From positions 1 through 59,530 of the forward strand of contig NZ_JAJTWW010000005.1 of assembly GCF_021729135.1 (NCBI RefSeq): a stretch of 59,530 nucleotides of DNA. The letters are read 5' to 3'. The position numbers and the translations under genes are program-made. The notes under the pieces are model-generated. The model did no database searches and was not told where the DNA came from. It saw only the letters and a program-made list of their open reading frames with translations. Shown piece after piece: positions 43,688 to 50,610 of the stretch (position 1 is its first letter; each line of letters starts with the position of its first letter). The DNA comes from Brevibacterium daeguense (GTDB lineage Bacteria > Actinomycetota > Actinomycetes > Actinomycetales > Brevibacteriaceae).

Positions 43688-44284
43688 CTACACCGCCGGT
43701 GTCGGTTCAAACGCTGGCAGCGGTCTCAGAAGCGGAAGAAGCTTCTCCCGAGCTTCCTGAAGAGTGATGAATTCTTCTTCTGGAACTTCTGTAATACGCG
43801 TGGACTCGCTGTGTTCGAAGATATGCTCCCCAAGAAGCTTAACGTCACTCGTATAATGCCAGATAACCGAGATCAACTTCTCTCGAATGTACAATTTATC
43901 CGGATCAGCCCCATACTTTGGGAGCACCTCAGAGCCCTTCATGAAGGTCTTATAGACCGCCTGTGAGGCGAAACCCCAATCGGACACTGCAAGCTTCTGG
44001 CCCTCAACCACAATAACTGTGGCCTCGCTGTCTTCAAGCGAACTATAGAAGTCCGCAACAGCAGCCTTTCCTTTGAGGGTTAAGCTCTTGCCTTCGATAT
44101 CGATAAGGTAAACCGGCTCACTAACGGTCAACTCATCCATTAAGATCTCGTCTGTGTTGCCCGTGATCTCGAGGATGGTGTGACGGCGGTAATTCTCCAT
44201 TATCTGCCGGTGCAGCGGATCGCTGAGTTTAGCGATAAATTCGTCAATCCGATGAATTTGCTTTGTAATGTCTAGCTTTGCCAT
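43688..44284 (-). CDS. NTF2/SnoaL-like protein of unknown role, AT-richer than neighbours
   Basis: This 198-residue protein has a likely cone-shaped SnoaL/NTF2 fold (LHRQIMENYRRHTILEITGN, then SLTLKGKAAVADFYSSLE). His, Tyr and Trp residues suit a small-molecule pocket. GC is visibly lower than in the surrounding genes, which suggests recent acquisition. AAAGGTGTCGACAAGCC precedes the ATG. Promoter copy B lies 130 bases upstream and is shared in design with the SDR and HyuAB promoters, so it probably belongs to the same pathway, perhaps as an isomerase, hydrolase or binding protein. No family-level function is assignable. Confidence 0.75.
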   Translation of the reverse strand: MAKLDITKQIHRIDEFIAKLSDPLHRQIMENYRRHTILEITGNTDEILMDELTVSEPVYLIDIEGKSLTLKGKAAVADFYSSLEDSEATVIVVEGQKLAVSDWGFASQAVYKTFMKGSEVLPKYGADPDKLYIREKLISVIWHYTSDVKLLGEHIFEHSESTRITEVPEEEFITLQEAREKLLPLLRPLPAFEPTPAV

Positions 44285-44413
44285 GGCTTGTCGACACCTT
44301 TCTTTGAAGTGCTAGGCCTTTACTGCGCCCCAGTGACCCCTGGTCGCACAAAATATGATTCAACGCCTTTGTAGGGCGGCTCCGAATCGTCAAACTGATG
44401 GGCCGCATGCATA

Positions 44414-44451
44414 TTAGTCTAGGTGCACTCATACACATGTCAAGTGAACTA
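44414..44451 (-). promoter_or_regulatory. Shared 38-bp promoter motif, copy B (NTF2-like gene)
   Basis: Read on the minus strand it is TAGTTCACTTGACA, 18 bases, GACTAA. It is the third member of the motif set with copies at 33678 and 39088. The rest of 44285-44670 shows no gene. Confidence 0.7.
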
Positions 44452-44723
44452 AATTATTCCGGTTAGATCGGCACGCGAGAACACAATTGCCTACCGGTGG
44501 GTGAGTACCCCATCCACGTCGAGGACGCGCGTCGCCCACTGCCAGAAACGCTCGCCGCTCAACAGCATTCCAGCCCCCTCAGGAATCGTTCGTTAGATGA
44601 GACAACCTCAACTCGTTCGAGCACGCGCAACGCCGAACTTCACACTCGACCGTGATTTCGCCGATTCTTCCTTTGTGTGGATCTGATCGCTAGTTGGCGG
44701 TTTTCTGTGATCGCTTGGTGGCG

Positions 44724-45536
44724 TTAGTTGCCGATGACGAGGATGCTGGCGGCCGCTTCGATGACGTCGTCGGTGATGGTCTCGAGTTGGTTGATTTTGA
44801 GCACCCGTGTGATTTGAGGGAAGAGGCGTTCGAGAAGCCGGAAGTTGCCGCGCGTGATGCGCTCGATCGCGGCGATGGCTTGTGCGTCGGTGAAGTCATC
44901 GGGGTCGAGGGTGCGCCCGAGGCGTTTCCAGTGTCGGTCGAGGACGAACAGCAGTTCCTCGCGGCCCAGTGCCCGGTAGCGGTGTGAGAACCCGAGTCGG
45001 GAGTACAGCTGGGGGTAGTGACGGAAGCGCTGGTCAATGCCGGGCATGCCGATCAGGATGATCGCCAACTGGTGGCGGTCGTGGTGATCGCGGAGCAGTT
45101 CGAGCGCGGTCGGGGTCAGGCGCTCGGCCTCGTCGATGATCAGCAGCTCGACCCACCTGGTGATGTCGCCAACGTGGGCGCCGGTGACTTTGCCGATACT
45201 GCGCTGGTGTTCGTCGACGCAGCTCCCGAGCCTGATTTGGAAGTGCTCGATCTCGCGCATGAGTTGTCTGTGCCGAGGCAGGACCTCCGGGGTGTAGAAC
45301 ACGGTGCGGGTGCGATTGGCGGCGGCGTAGTGTTTTGCGTCGTCGTCGGTGCGGGGACCCCATTCGGTAATGAAGGGCTCCAGAGTGTCCCAGTGGGCGT
45401 AGCGGCGGGCCGATAGGGTCTTGCCGACTCCGGCGTCGCCGTGACAGATGCCGATCGTGTGTTCTTTGCGCACGGCGGTGGCGAATTCGATGAAGCGGCG
45501 GTGTTCCTTGGTGACGATGAAGTCCTTGGTCATCAT
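44724..45536 (-). CDS. TniB/MuB-like AAA ATPase of the transposon
   Basis: This 270-residue AAA+ protein has Walker A GDAGVGKT and Walker B ELLIIDEAE, followed by LIGMPGIDQRF (sensor region). TniB/MuB/TnsC-type ATPases select the target and activate the transposase. The ATG at 45536 overlaps the transposase stop (ATGA); a second ATG follows directly at 45533. It is the last gene of the transposition operon. Confidence 0.87.
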   Translation of the reverse strand: MMTKDFIVTKEHRRFIEFATAVRKEHTIGICHGDAGVGKTLSARRYAHWDTLEPFITEWGPRTDDDAKHYAAANRTRTVFYTPEVLPRHRQLMREIEHFQIRLGSCVDEHQRSIGKVTGAHVGDITRWVELLIIDEAERLTPTALELLRDHHDRHQLAIILIGMPGIDQRFRHYPQLYSRLGFSHRYRALGREELLFVLDRHWKRLGRTLDPDDFTDAQAIAAIERITRGNFRLLERLFPQITRVLKINQLETITDDVIEAAASILVIGN

Positions 45537-46915
45537 TCATCCTCTTCGTAGGTGCGCAGCTTCGACCGCCGGATGGCAGGTGCGGTGGTGCGGGGTTTCT
45601 CGCGGTCGGCGATGCGGGGGATGCGGTCGTTGAGGTCCTTGCGCAGTTGCCGGCGGCGGGCCCGGCGTGCGGTCTCGATCTCGCGCAGGCTCAGCCGCTG
45701 GTTCGGGTGCGCTTCGTCGATGGCGACGCAGACGAAGGTGTCGTGGTCGTAGACGCGGATCTCGGAGACATCGCGCGGGTCGTAGCGGATCGTGACCGGG
45801 TGGCCGACGAACGGCGCCAGGGTCGGTGAGAGGTAGCGCTGGCCTTGGAAGTGGATGCCGTCGCGCTGGACCGTGCGATGTTTGGGCACCGTCAGCAGCA
45901 GTCCGTCGAGTTCGTCGAGAGTCTCGGGCATGCGCGGCAGCCACCCGTCTGCGATCCAGGCCGTTTTCGGGCTCGTCCCGATCTCTCGATGGGTTCGCTC
46001 GTTGTATACCGTGATGAACCCGCCGATCGCCTGATCAAGAGCAGCAAGATCCAGCGATGGTTTCGGCTTCGTCCCGGCTGCGAGGTAGCCGGGCAGGGTG
46101 GAGAGGAGCTCGGTGTTCAGTGTGCCGAAGAAGCGTTCGATCTTCCCCCGGCCCTGCGGGCGGCCGATGGTGGAGAAGATCATCCGGATCTTCAGGGCGG
46201 CGGCGGTGTATTCGAGATGGTGGCTGGTGAAGTCGCTGCCGTGGTCGATGTGGAGGACATCGGGGATGCCGCACATCGCCCACGCGGGCTCTTCCTTGCG
46301 CCAGATCGCCTGCCGCAGCGCCAGTGCCGTGTTCATCGCCGAGGGAGCGCCGGTGAAGACCATGTACCCGCAGATCGCGCGGGAGTAGTCGTCGATCACG
46401 GTGGTCAACCAGGGCCGCTCCGGTGTGCTGTTCGCGCCGGTGATGAGGATGTCGAGTTCGGTGTGGTCGGCCTGCCAGGTCGCGTTCGGTCGCTCGGCGC
46501 GGTGACGGAACACGAGTTCGTGGCGATCGCGGTAGGCAGTCGGCCCGTCCAGCGCGAGTGTCACCAGCGCTGGATCCAGCGCGCCGACGATGTTGCGCAC
46601 TGTCGCGTAACTCGGGGCTGGATGGTCCAAGCGTTCAGCTTCGGCGACCGTGAGCCGGTGCAGCGCGGCGATGCTCGGACGGGGGCGGGTCAGCGCGAGG
46701 CGCTCGACGAATGCGACGAGTTCGGTCGGTGTACGCCGGGTGCCGGCGTCTGTCCGACGCTGTGGTTCGAGGGCGGCGATACCACCGGACTTGTAGAGGT
46801 GGTGCCAGCGTTCCAGGGTGCGCAGGGCGGTGCCGGTCTCCCTGGCCAGGGCTGTCAGCGGGATGTCGTCCTCGACGTGCAGTCGAAGGATCCTCCACCG
46901 GTCCAGCCCGTCCAT
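45533..46915 (-). CDS. Mu/TniA-type DDE transposase
   Basis: This 460-residue transposase with an RNase H-like integrase core catalyses strand transfer. An N-terminal helix-turn-helix (IPLTALARETGTALRTLERW) binds the ends. The catalytic triad is visible as Asp in WQADHTELD, Asp in LHIDHGSDFTS and Glu in GRGKIERFFGTLN. A Mu-C-like beta-barrel follows (HFQGQRYLSPTLAPFVG). ATG 46915 starts two bases after the resolvase stop. The length looks intact. Confidence 0.9.
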   Translation of the reverse strand: MDGLDRWRILRLHVEDDIPLTALARETGTALRTLERWHHLYKSGGIAALEPQRRTDAGTRRTPTELVAFVERLALTRPRPSIAALHRLTVAEAERLDHPAPSYATVRNIVGALDPALVTLALDGPTAYRDRHELVFRHRAERPNATWQADHTELDILITGANSTPERPWLTTVIDDYSRAICGYMVFTGAPSAMNTALALRQAIWRKEEPAWAMCGIPDVLHIDHGSDFTSHHLEYTAAALKIRMIFSTIGRPQGRGKIERFFGTLNTELLSTLPGYLAAGTKPKPSLDLAALDQAIGGFITVYNERTHREIGTSPKTAWIADGWLPRMPETLDELDGLLLTVPKHRTVQRDGIHFQGQRYLSPTLAPFVGHPVTIRYDPRDVSEIRVYDHDTFVCVAIDEAHPNQRLSLREIETARRARRRQLRKDLNDRIPRIADREKPRTTAPAIRRSKLRTYEEDE

Positions 46916-46916
46916 C

Positions 46917-47519
46917 TCACACCTGTTCGGACACCGCGTCACGAATGCGGGCGGCCTGCTGGTGGCGATAGAGCGTCGCGCGGGACCAGCCGACCAAGCG
47001 GGCGGCGGCTTCGGCGGTCCGTCCTTTCGCACGAGCGTCTTCGGCGATCACGAGTTTCTCCGCGATCACGTCCGGGTCGACCGGAGGTCGACCGAAACGG
47101 GTGCCGTTCTGCTTCGCCGCGGCGATACCGGCATTGACTCTTTCGGTGATCAGCTCGCGCTCGTACTCGGCCAGGGTGGCGAGCATCCCGAGCATCATCC
47201 TGCCCGACGAGGTCTCCGGATCGATGCTGTCCGAGATCGACCGGATCTTCACCCCTCGCTCGCGCAGCAGGTTGACGGTGTTGAGGACATCGATCAGGGA
47301 CCGACCGAGCCGGTCGATCCGCCACACCACCACGGTGTCACCGTCCTGGGCGTAGTCGAGGAGGCGCTTCATGCCGGGACGCTCCGCTGCGGTCCTGCTG
47401 CCCGAGGTCACATCGGAGAACACATCTCGCTTCTGCACTCCGGCACCGACCAGCGCGTCCACTTGCAACTGCGCGTCTTGACCGGCGGTGCTCACCCGCG
47501 TGTATCCCAACAACCTCAT
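46917..47519 (-). CDS. Serine resolvase/invertase family recombinase
   Basis: This 200-residue small serine recombinase has the catalytic Ser in GYTRVSTAGQ, the Arg-rich active-site region VWRIDRLGRSL, and RMMLGMLATLAEYERELITERV (E helix start). A C-terminal helix-turn-helix, RTAEAAARLVGWSRATLYRH, recognises res sites. It probably resolves cointegrates made by the transposase immediately downstream. Confidence 0.92.
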   Translation of the reverse strand: MRLLGYTRVSTAGQDAQLQVDALVGAGVQKRDVFSDVTSGSRTAAERPGMKRLLDYAQDGDTVVVWRIDRLGRSLIDVLNTVNLLRERGVKIRSISDSIDPETSSGRMMLGMLATLAEYERELITERVNAGIAAAKQNGTRFGRPPVDPDVIAEKLVIAEDARAKGRTAEAAARLVGWSRATLYRHQQAARIRDAVSEQV

Positions 47520-47659
47520 CTCTCAAGCATGACTCACAAACCCCTAGAAAGCACGGCACCGAGACGGTTTCCAGTGAGACGACTTTCCGAGGCGAACGCG
47601 AGAGCACAACGGCGCGGAAGGCATGCTTCATAGGACCACGGATTTGATGTCTCACAAAG

Positions 47660-48023
47660 CTGTTGTTTTCCAAGACGCTTCGGGTGGCGGCATTTCGCAA
47701 CTTCGTTGGGTGGCTTCAGGTGATGCCGACGACCAGATCGAACGTTTTCCACGGCCCGTTGGTGATGAAGGTCACGTCCGCGGCGTTCGTAGCCAACGCG
47801 AACCACGGCTGACTCATCATCAGGGACGCCGATGTCGCTGTGAAAGCTGGGAATGCCGATCGGCGCGATGCCACGGTTCCTTCTTGCGCAACAGTATGAA
47901 TGGATGGCCGTCTGCAGACGGGGCGTGGCTGACGATCTTGATTCGGTGGAAGTCACCGCACAAGTGGTTCGGTGAGACGCCCGCTCGTGGCACAGGGCTC
48001 GCCTCTCGCCGGTGCGGCGTTGT
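47660..48023. other. Spacer right of the transposon, no supported gene
   Basis: This 364-base interval separates the transposon from the norZ operon. A 34-codon leftward frame (47716-47820, MMSQPWFALATNAADVTFIT...) reads like the end of a protein but lacks an upstream part, so I treat it as a possible scrap left by the insertion. I see no promoter or RNA signal. Confidence 0.4.
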
Positions 48024-48260
48024 TCAGAAGAGGATGAAGCAGCCGACCCCGAAGAGGACGAGGAATCCGAACAGGGCGAAGCTCGTGAAGTTGTTCTCGG
48101 CCGCACTGGGTGGCCGGTCGTCGGGTATCCAGTCGTCAACGGGGGTCCAGTCGTCCGCCGATGTCGCGGTACCGGTCGGATCCTCCCCGCGCGCCAGCGG
48201 CACGGGCCGATTCGGATCGGGGCTGGTGCCGGCCGTTCTCGGGTTGTGCGTGGTGCTCAT
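48024..48260 (-). CDS. Small single-pass membrane protein, end of norZ operon
   Basis: This 78-residue protein has a Pro/Asp-rich N-terminal 55 residues (DDWTPVDDWIPDDRPPSAAE) and one C-terminal helix, FTSFALFGFLVLFGVGCFIL. It looks tail-anchored with an acidic soluble part. ATG overlaps the stop of the preceding gene (ATGA). It is the last of six coupled genes. No family was recognised. Confidence 0.78.
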   Translation of the reverse strand: MSTTHNPRTAGTSPDPNRPVPLARGEDPTGTATSADDWTPVDDWIPDDRPPSAAENNFTSFALFGFLVLFGVGCFILF

Positions 48261-48709
48261 GGTGTCACTCCCAGTCTGCCGAGTTCGGTGATGGTCGAGA
48301 CGGTCAGGATTGTGAACACTGCGCCGATGAATGCCGTGTACGTCCATCGGTGCGAGTGATCGGCGCGCCAGAAGCGTCGCAGGCTGATCACGCCGTTGAT
48401 CGCTGCGATCGCACATAGCGCGATGCCGACAGGAGCGGCGACCCAGCCGGCCAGGCTCAGGATCGGGACGAGGACCGGGATCGCGACGTACGTGATGAGG
48501 CATCGGAGAGCCGAGATGACGACCGAGATCCGGAAGGTTCGGTGGGCCCCCTCGCCGGATCTCAGGTCGAGGCTCCGGACCCCGAGGATCCGGCGCATCA
48601 ACCGGTCCGCGGCCCTGTTCGACCGGAAGCGGTGGGGTACGAGCGTCGGATCGACGAGATGCGAAGCCTGCGCGGTCACCGCCGGCAGCTGCGTGTGGGG
48701 GCTGCTCAT
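48257..48709 (-). CDS. Membrane protein of unknown function in norZ operon
   Basis: This 150-residue protein has a 60-residue cytoplasmic N-terminus containing HRFRSNRAADRLMRRILGV. About three helices follow (ISVVISALRCLITYVAIPVL, LAGWVAAPVGIALCAIAAI, TAFIGAVFTILTVSTI). It overlaps both neighbours by ATGA, which implies equimolar production with the SPFH and NO-reductase proteins. The family is not recognised. Confidence 0.8.
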   Translation of the reverse strand: MSSPHTQLPAVTAQASHLVDPTLVPHRFRSNRAADRLMRRILGVRSLDLRSGEGAHRTFRISVVISALRCLITYVAIPVLVPILSLAGWVAAPVGIALCAIAAINGVISLRRFWRADHSHRWTYTAFIGAVFTILTVSTITELGRLGVTP

Positions 48710-49056
48710 GGCTCGTCCTCCCGGTTCCTCGCCCGCGAGTGTCGGATCAGTGCCCTGCCGCCGAGGCTTGCTGCGACCAGACCCAGGACGCCGATGAGCC
48801 CGCCGATGAAGAAGCCCCAGTACAGAGGATCCATCCTGCTGTCGCTGTCGGGAGCGCCCAGGGTGCTGCCGATGAGGATGCCGAAGAAGGGTGCGAGCAG
48901 CGCCAGGACACTGCCGAGCAGCAACCGCCAGAAGCCGGGAGGGGTGGGTTCCAGACGCACCCGTCGACCGGGAGGTGCGGGAGTGTCGTCGTAGACGAGA
49001 TCGGTGTCGGCCGCGGAGCCGGGTCCCGGTCCGTGAGCGGGTTCAGTGTCCTTCAT
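48706..49056 (-). CDS. Two-helix membrane protein in norZ operon
   Basis: This 116-residue protein has a Pro-rich N-terminal region followed by two hydrophobic segments: LLLGSVLALLAPFFGILIG near residues 45-65 and WGFFIGGLIGVLGLVAASLG near 80-100. It ends in a basic tail RHSRARNRE. It is coupled by 4-base overlaps on both sides. Function unknown; the context suggests an assembly or accessory role for the NO reductase or SPFH protein. Confidence 0.8.
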   Translation of the reverse strand: MKDTEPAHGPGPGSAADTDLVYDDTPAPPGRRVRLEPTPPGFWRLLLGSVLALLAPFFGILIGSTLGAPDSDSRMDPLYWGFFIGGLIGVLGLVAASLGGRALIRHSRARNREDEP

Positions 49057-49916
49057 CGTGATCGCCCTTCTGCGGAGTCGTCGACAACGGCCAGACCGTG
49101 CGACTCGGTTGAGGTCCCGGTGGGTTCGGGCTCACGGCGACCGCCGTTGCCGGGTGCGAACTGATCCAAGGCACCCATCAAGGGCCCGATGATGTCCATC
49201 GGCAACGGGAAGACCACGGTGGAGTTCTGATCGGCGCCGAGCTCGAGCAGGGTCTGCAGGTAGCGCAGCTGCAAGGATGCAGGTGCCTCACTGAGTGTCT
49301 TCGCCGCGTCGCGCAGCTCCTCCGATGCCTCGAGCTCACCGTGGGCGCTGATCACCTTGGCCCGGCGCTCACGCTCGGCCTCGGCTTGGCGGGCCATCGC
49401 CCGTTGCATCATCTCAGGGATCTCCACGTCCTTGATCTCGACGACGGCGACATCCACGCCCCATGGCACGGCCTGCTGGGCGATCGATCGATAGAGGTCC
49501 TCGTTGAGATCTGCCCGGTGGGCCAGGAGGGTGTCCAGGTCGGCGCGCCCCACCACGGACCGGAGGGTGGTCTGGGCGAACTGGGAGGTGGCAACCGCGT
49601 GATTCTCCACCGCCATCACCGAGCGCACGGGGTCGGCCACTTTGAACATCACCACGGCATTCACGCGGGCGGTGACGTTGTCGCGGGTGATGACCTCCTG
49701 CGGCGGGATTGTCAACGTGACCACACGCTGGTCGACCCGCACCGAGCGGTCCAGGAACGGCAGCATGAGCACGAGGCCCGGTCCGAGCGGTCCGCGCAGA
49801 CGGCCGAGGCGGAAGACGACCAGCCGCTCGTATTCGCGCACCACCTTCAGCGAGGCGATGAGCAGTGCGAGCAGGAGGACGACCACCACGATCGCGATGA
49901 TCACTTGGCTAGGCAT
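49053..49916 (-). CDS. SPFH/band-7 (stomatin-like) membrane protein
   Basis: This 287-residue stomatin-type scaffold has an N-terminal anchor (IIAIVVVVLLLALLIASL), then the SPFH domain: YERLVVFRLGRLRGPLGPGL, VDQRVVTLTIPPQEVITRDN, WGVDVAVVEIKDVEIPEMM. A coiled-coil follows (RAMARQAEAERERRAKVISA). Such proteins organise membrane microdomains and often pair with NfeD-like partners, none of which is seen here. ATG 49916 lies inside the end of the upstream gene (8-base overlap). Its position in the norZ operon suggests it organises or protects respiratory complexes. Confidence 0.9.
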   Translation of the reverse strand: MPSQVIIAIVVVVLLLALLIASLKVVREYERLVVFRLGRLRGPLGPGLVLMLPFLDRSVRVDQRVVTLTIPPQEVITRDNVTARVNAVVMFKVADPVRSVMAVENHAVATSQFAQTTLRSVVGRADLDTLLAHRADLNEDLYRSIAQQAVPWGVDVAVVEIKDVEIPEMMQRAMARQAEAERERRAKVISAHGELEASEELRDAAKTLSEAPASLQLRYLQTLLELGADQNSTVVFPLPMDIIGPLMGALDQFAPGNGGRREPEPTGTSTESHGLAVVDDSAEGRSR

Positions 49917-50610
49917 TCTCGTCGGCTTCCCTTCGTTCGGAGGCGTATCGGGTCTGCCCGAGCACCAGGGGAACACCAACGTCCGCGGCAGGCCGCCGGT
50001 CGGAGGCATAGCTGGTGCGGCGGCGCTCGATGGTCTCGATCGCCAGTTCTCGGTCCTCGAGGTTCTCATCCAGCGATTTGAACAGCACGCCCTCCGGATC
50101 GACGGGAGTGTGCCGCAGATGAGACCACAGCGGAAGCCCGGCGACCGCGATCGCGAGGGTAGCCACCAGCAGCATCACCTGGCTGGTCCAGTTCTCGACC
50201 GTGAACAGGGCGACCACCGGGAACACTACGGCGAGCACGGACACGGCACACGCGATCCCGCGGTGGAACCGGGCGGATTCCGACGCCGGCCAGGCATCGA
50301 CAATCCGGCCCAGCTCACGACCGTCGTCGGAGGAGGTGCAGCTGTCCTTGACCGGACAGGAGTTGCAGACCGTGGGGCTGCCGCGATACCGCATCACCCG
50401 GTTCTCGGGGTCGAACGACTGCGGCCACAGCCACTGGTCCTCAGGGCACAGCCAGGCATCGTGGTCGTCGTGATACACGAATCCCCGGTTCTGCAGTCCT
50501 TCGTTGGCGGTGTGAGCACGCTTGGCGAGCAGGTCGATGCAGTAGGCGATCAGCAGGAGGGCCACCGCGTAGCCGCCGAAGAGCCATGCGGTGAGCTCGA
50601 TGGCGCTCAT
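49909..50610 (-). CDS. Cys-rich membrane protein with YASDRR motifs, norZ operon
   Basis: This 233-residue protein has one N-terminal helix (TAWLFGGYAVALLLIAYCI), then a soluble Cys/Trp region (WLCPEDQWLWPQSF, then CNSCPVKDSC). Two further helices follow near residues 120-160. The four cysteines (C-P-E ... C-x2-C-x5-C) could hold an Fe-S cluster, haem or zinc. The spacing resembles the Cys-rich module of some IS1182-type transposases, but the rest does not. The C-terminus carries SYASDRR and RYASERR, matching RYASDRR at the end of NorZ. The ATG overlaps the norZ stop. No family was recognised. Confidence 0.82.
   Translation of the reverse strand: MSAIELTAWLFGGYAVALLLIAYCIDLLAKRAHTANEGLQNRGFVYHDDHDAWLCPEDQWLWPQSFDPENRVMRYRGSPTVCNSCPVKDSCTSSDDGRELGRIVDAWPASESARFHRGIACAVSVLAVVFPVVALFTVENWTSQVMLLVATLAIAVAGLPLWSHLRHTPVDPEGVLFKSLDENLEDRELAIETIERRRTSYASDRRPAADVGVPLVLGQTRYASERREADENA

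Larger units (their letters stand above)
44671..47659. mobile_element. Transposon with TniA/TniB-type transposition genes and a serine resolvase
   Basis: Three leftward genes (resolvase, DDE transposase, AAA ATPase) with ATGA or near-zero spacing form a Tn5053/Tn552-like core. Candidate imperfect terminal inverted repeats are CTTTGTGTGGATCTGATC (44671) and the complement of GATTTGATGTCTCACAAAG (47641). They share CTTTGTG and two ATC elements but are not convincing, so the ends given are provisional. No cargo gene and no target duplication were identified. It separates the lower-GC catabolic block from the NO-reductase block. Confidence 0.7.

Noticed and set aside
44671..47659. Clear terminal inverted repeats for the transposon
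   Set aside because: Only an imperfect match (CTTTGTG plus two ATC elements) was found, so the ends are reported as provisional and no target duplication is claimed.
47716..47820. 34-codon leftward frame right of the transposon as a gene
   Set aside because: No ribosome binding site and no recognisable family; the upstream sequence does not extend it sensibly.
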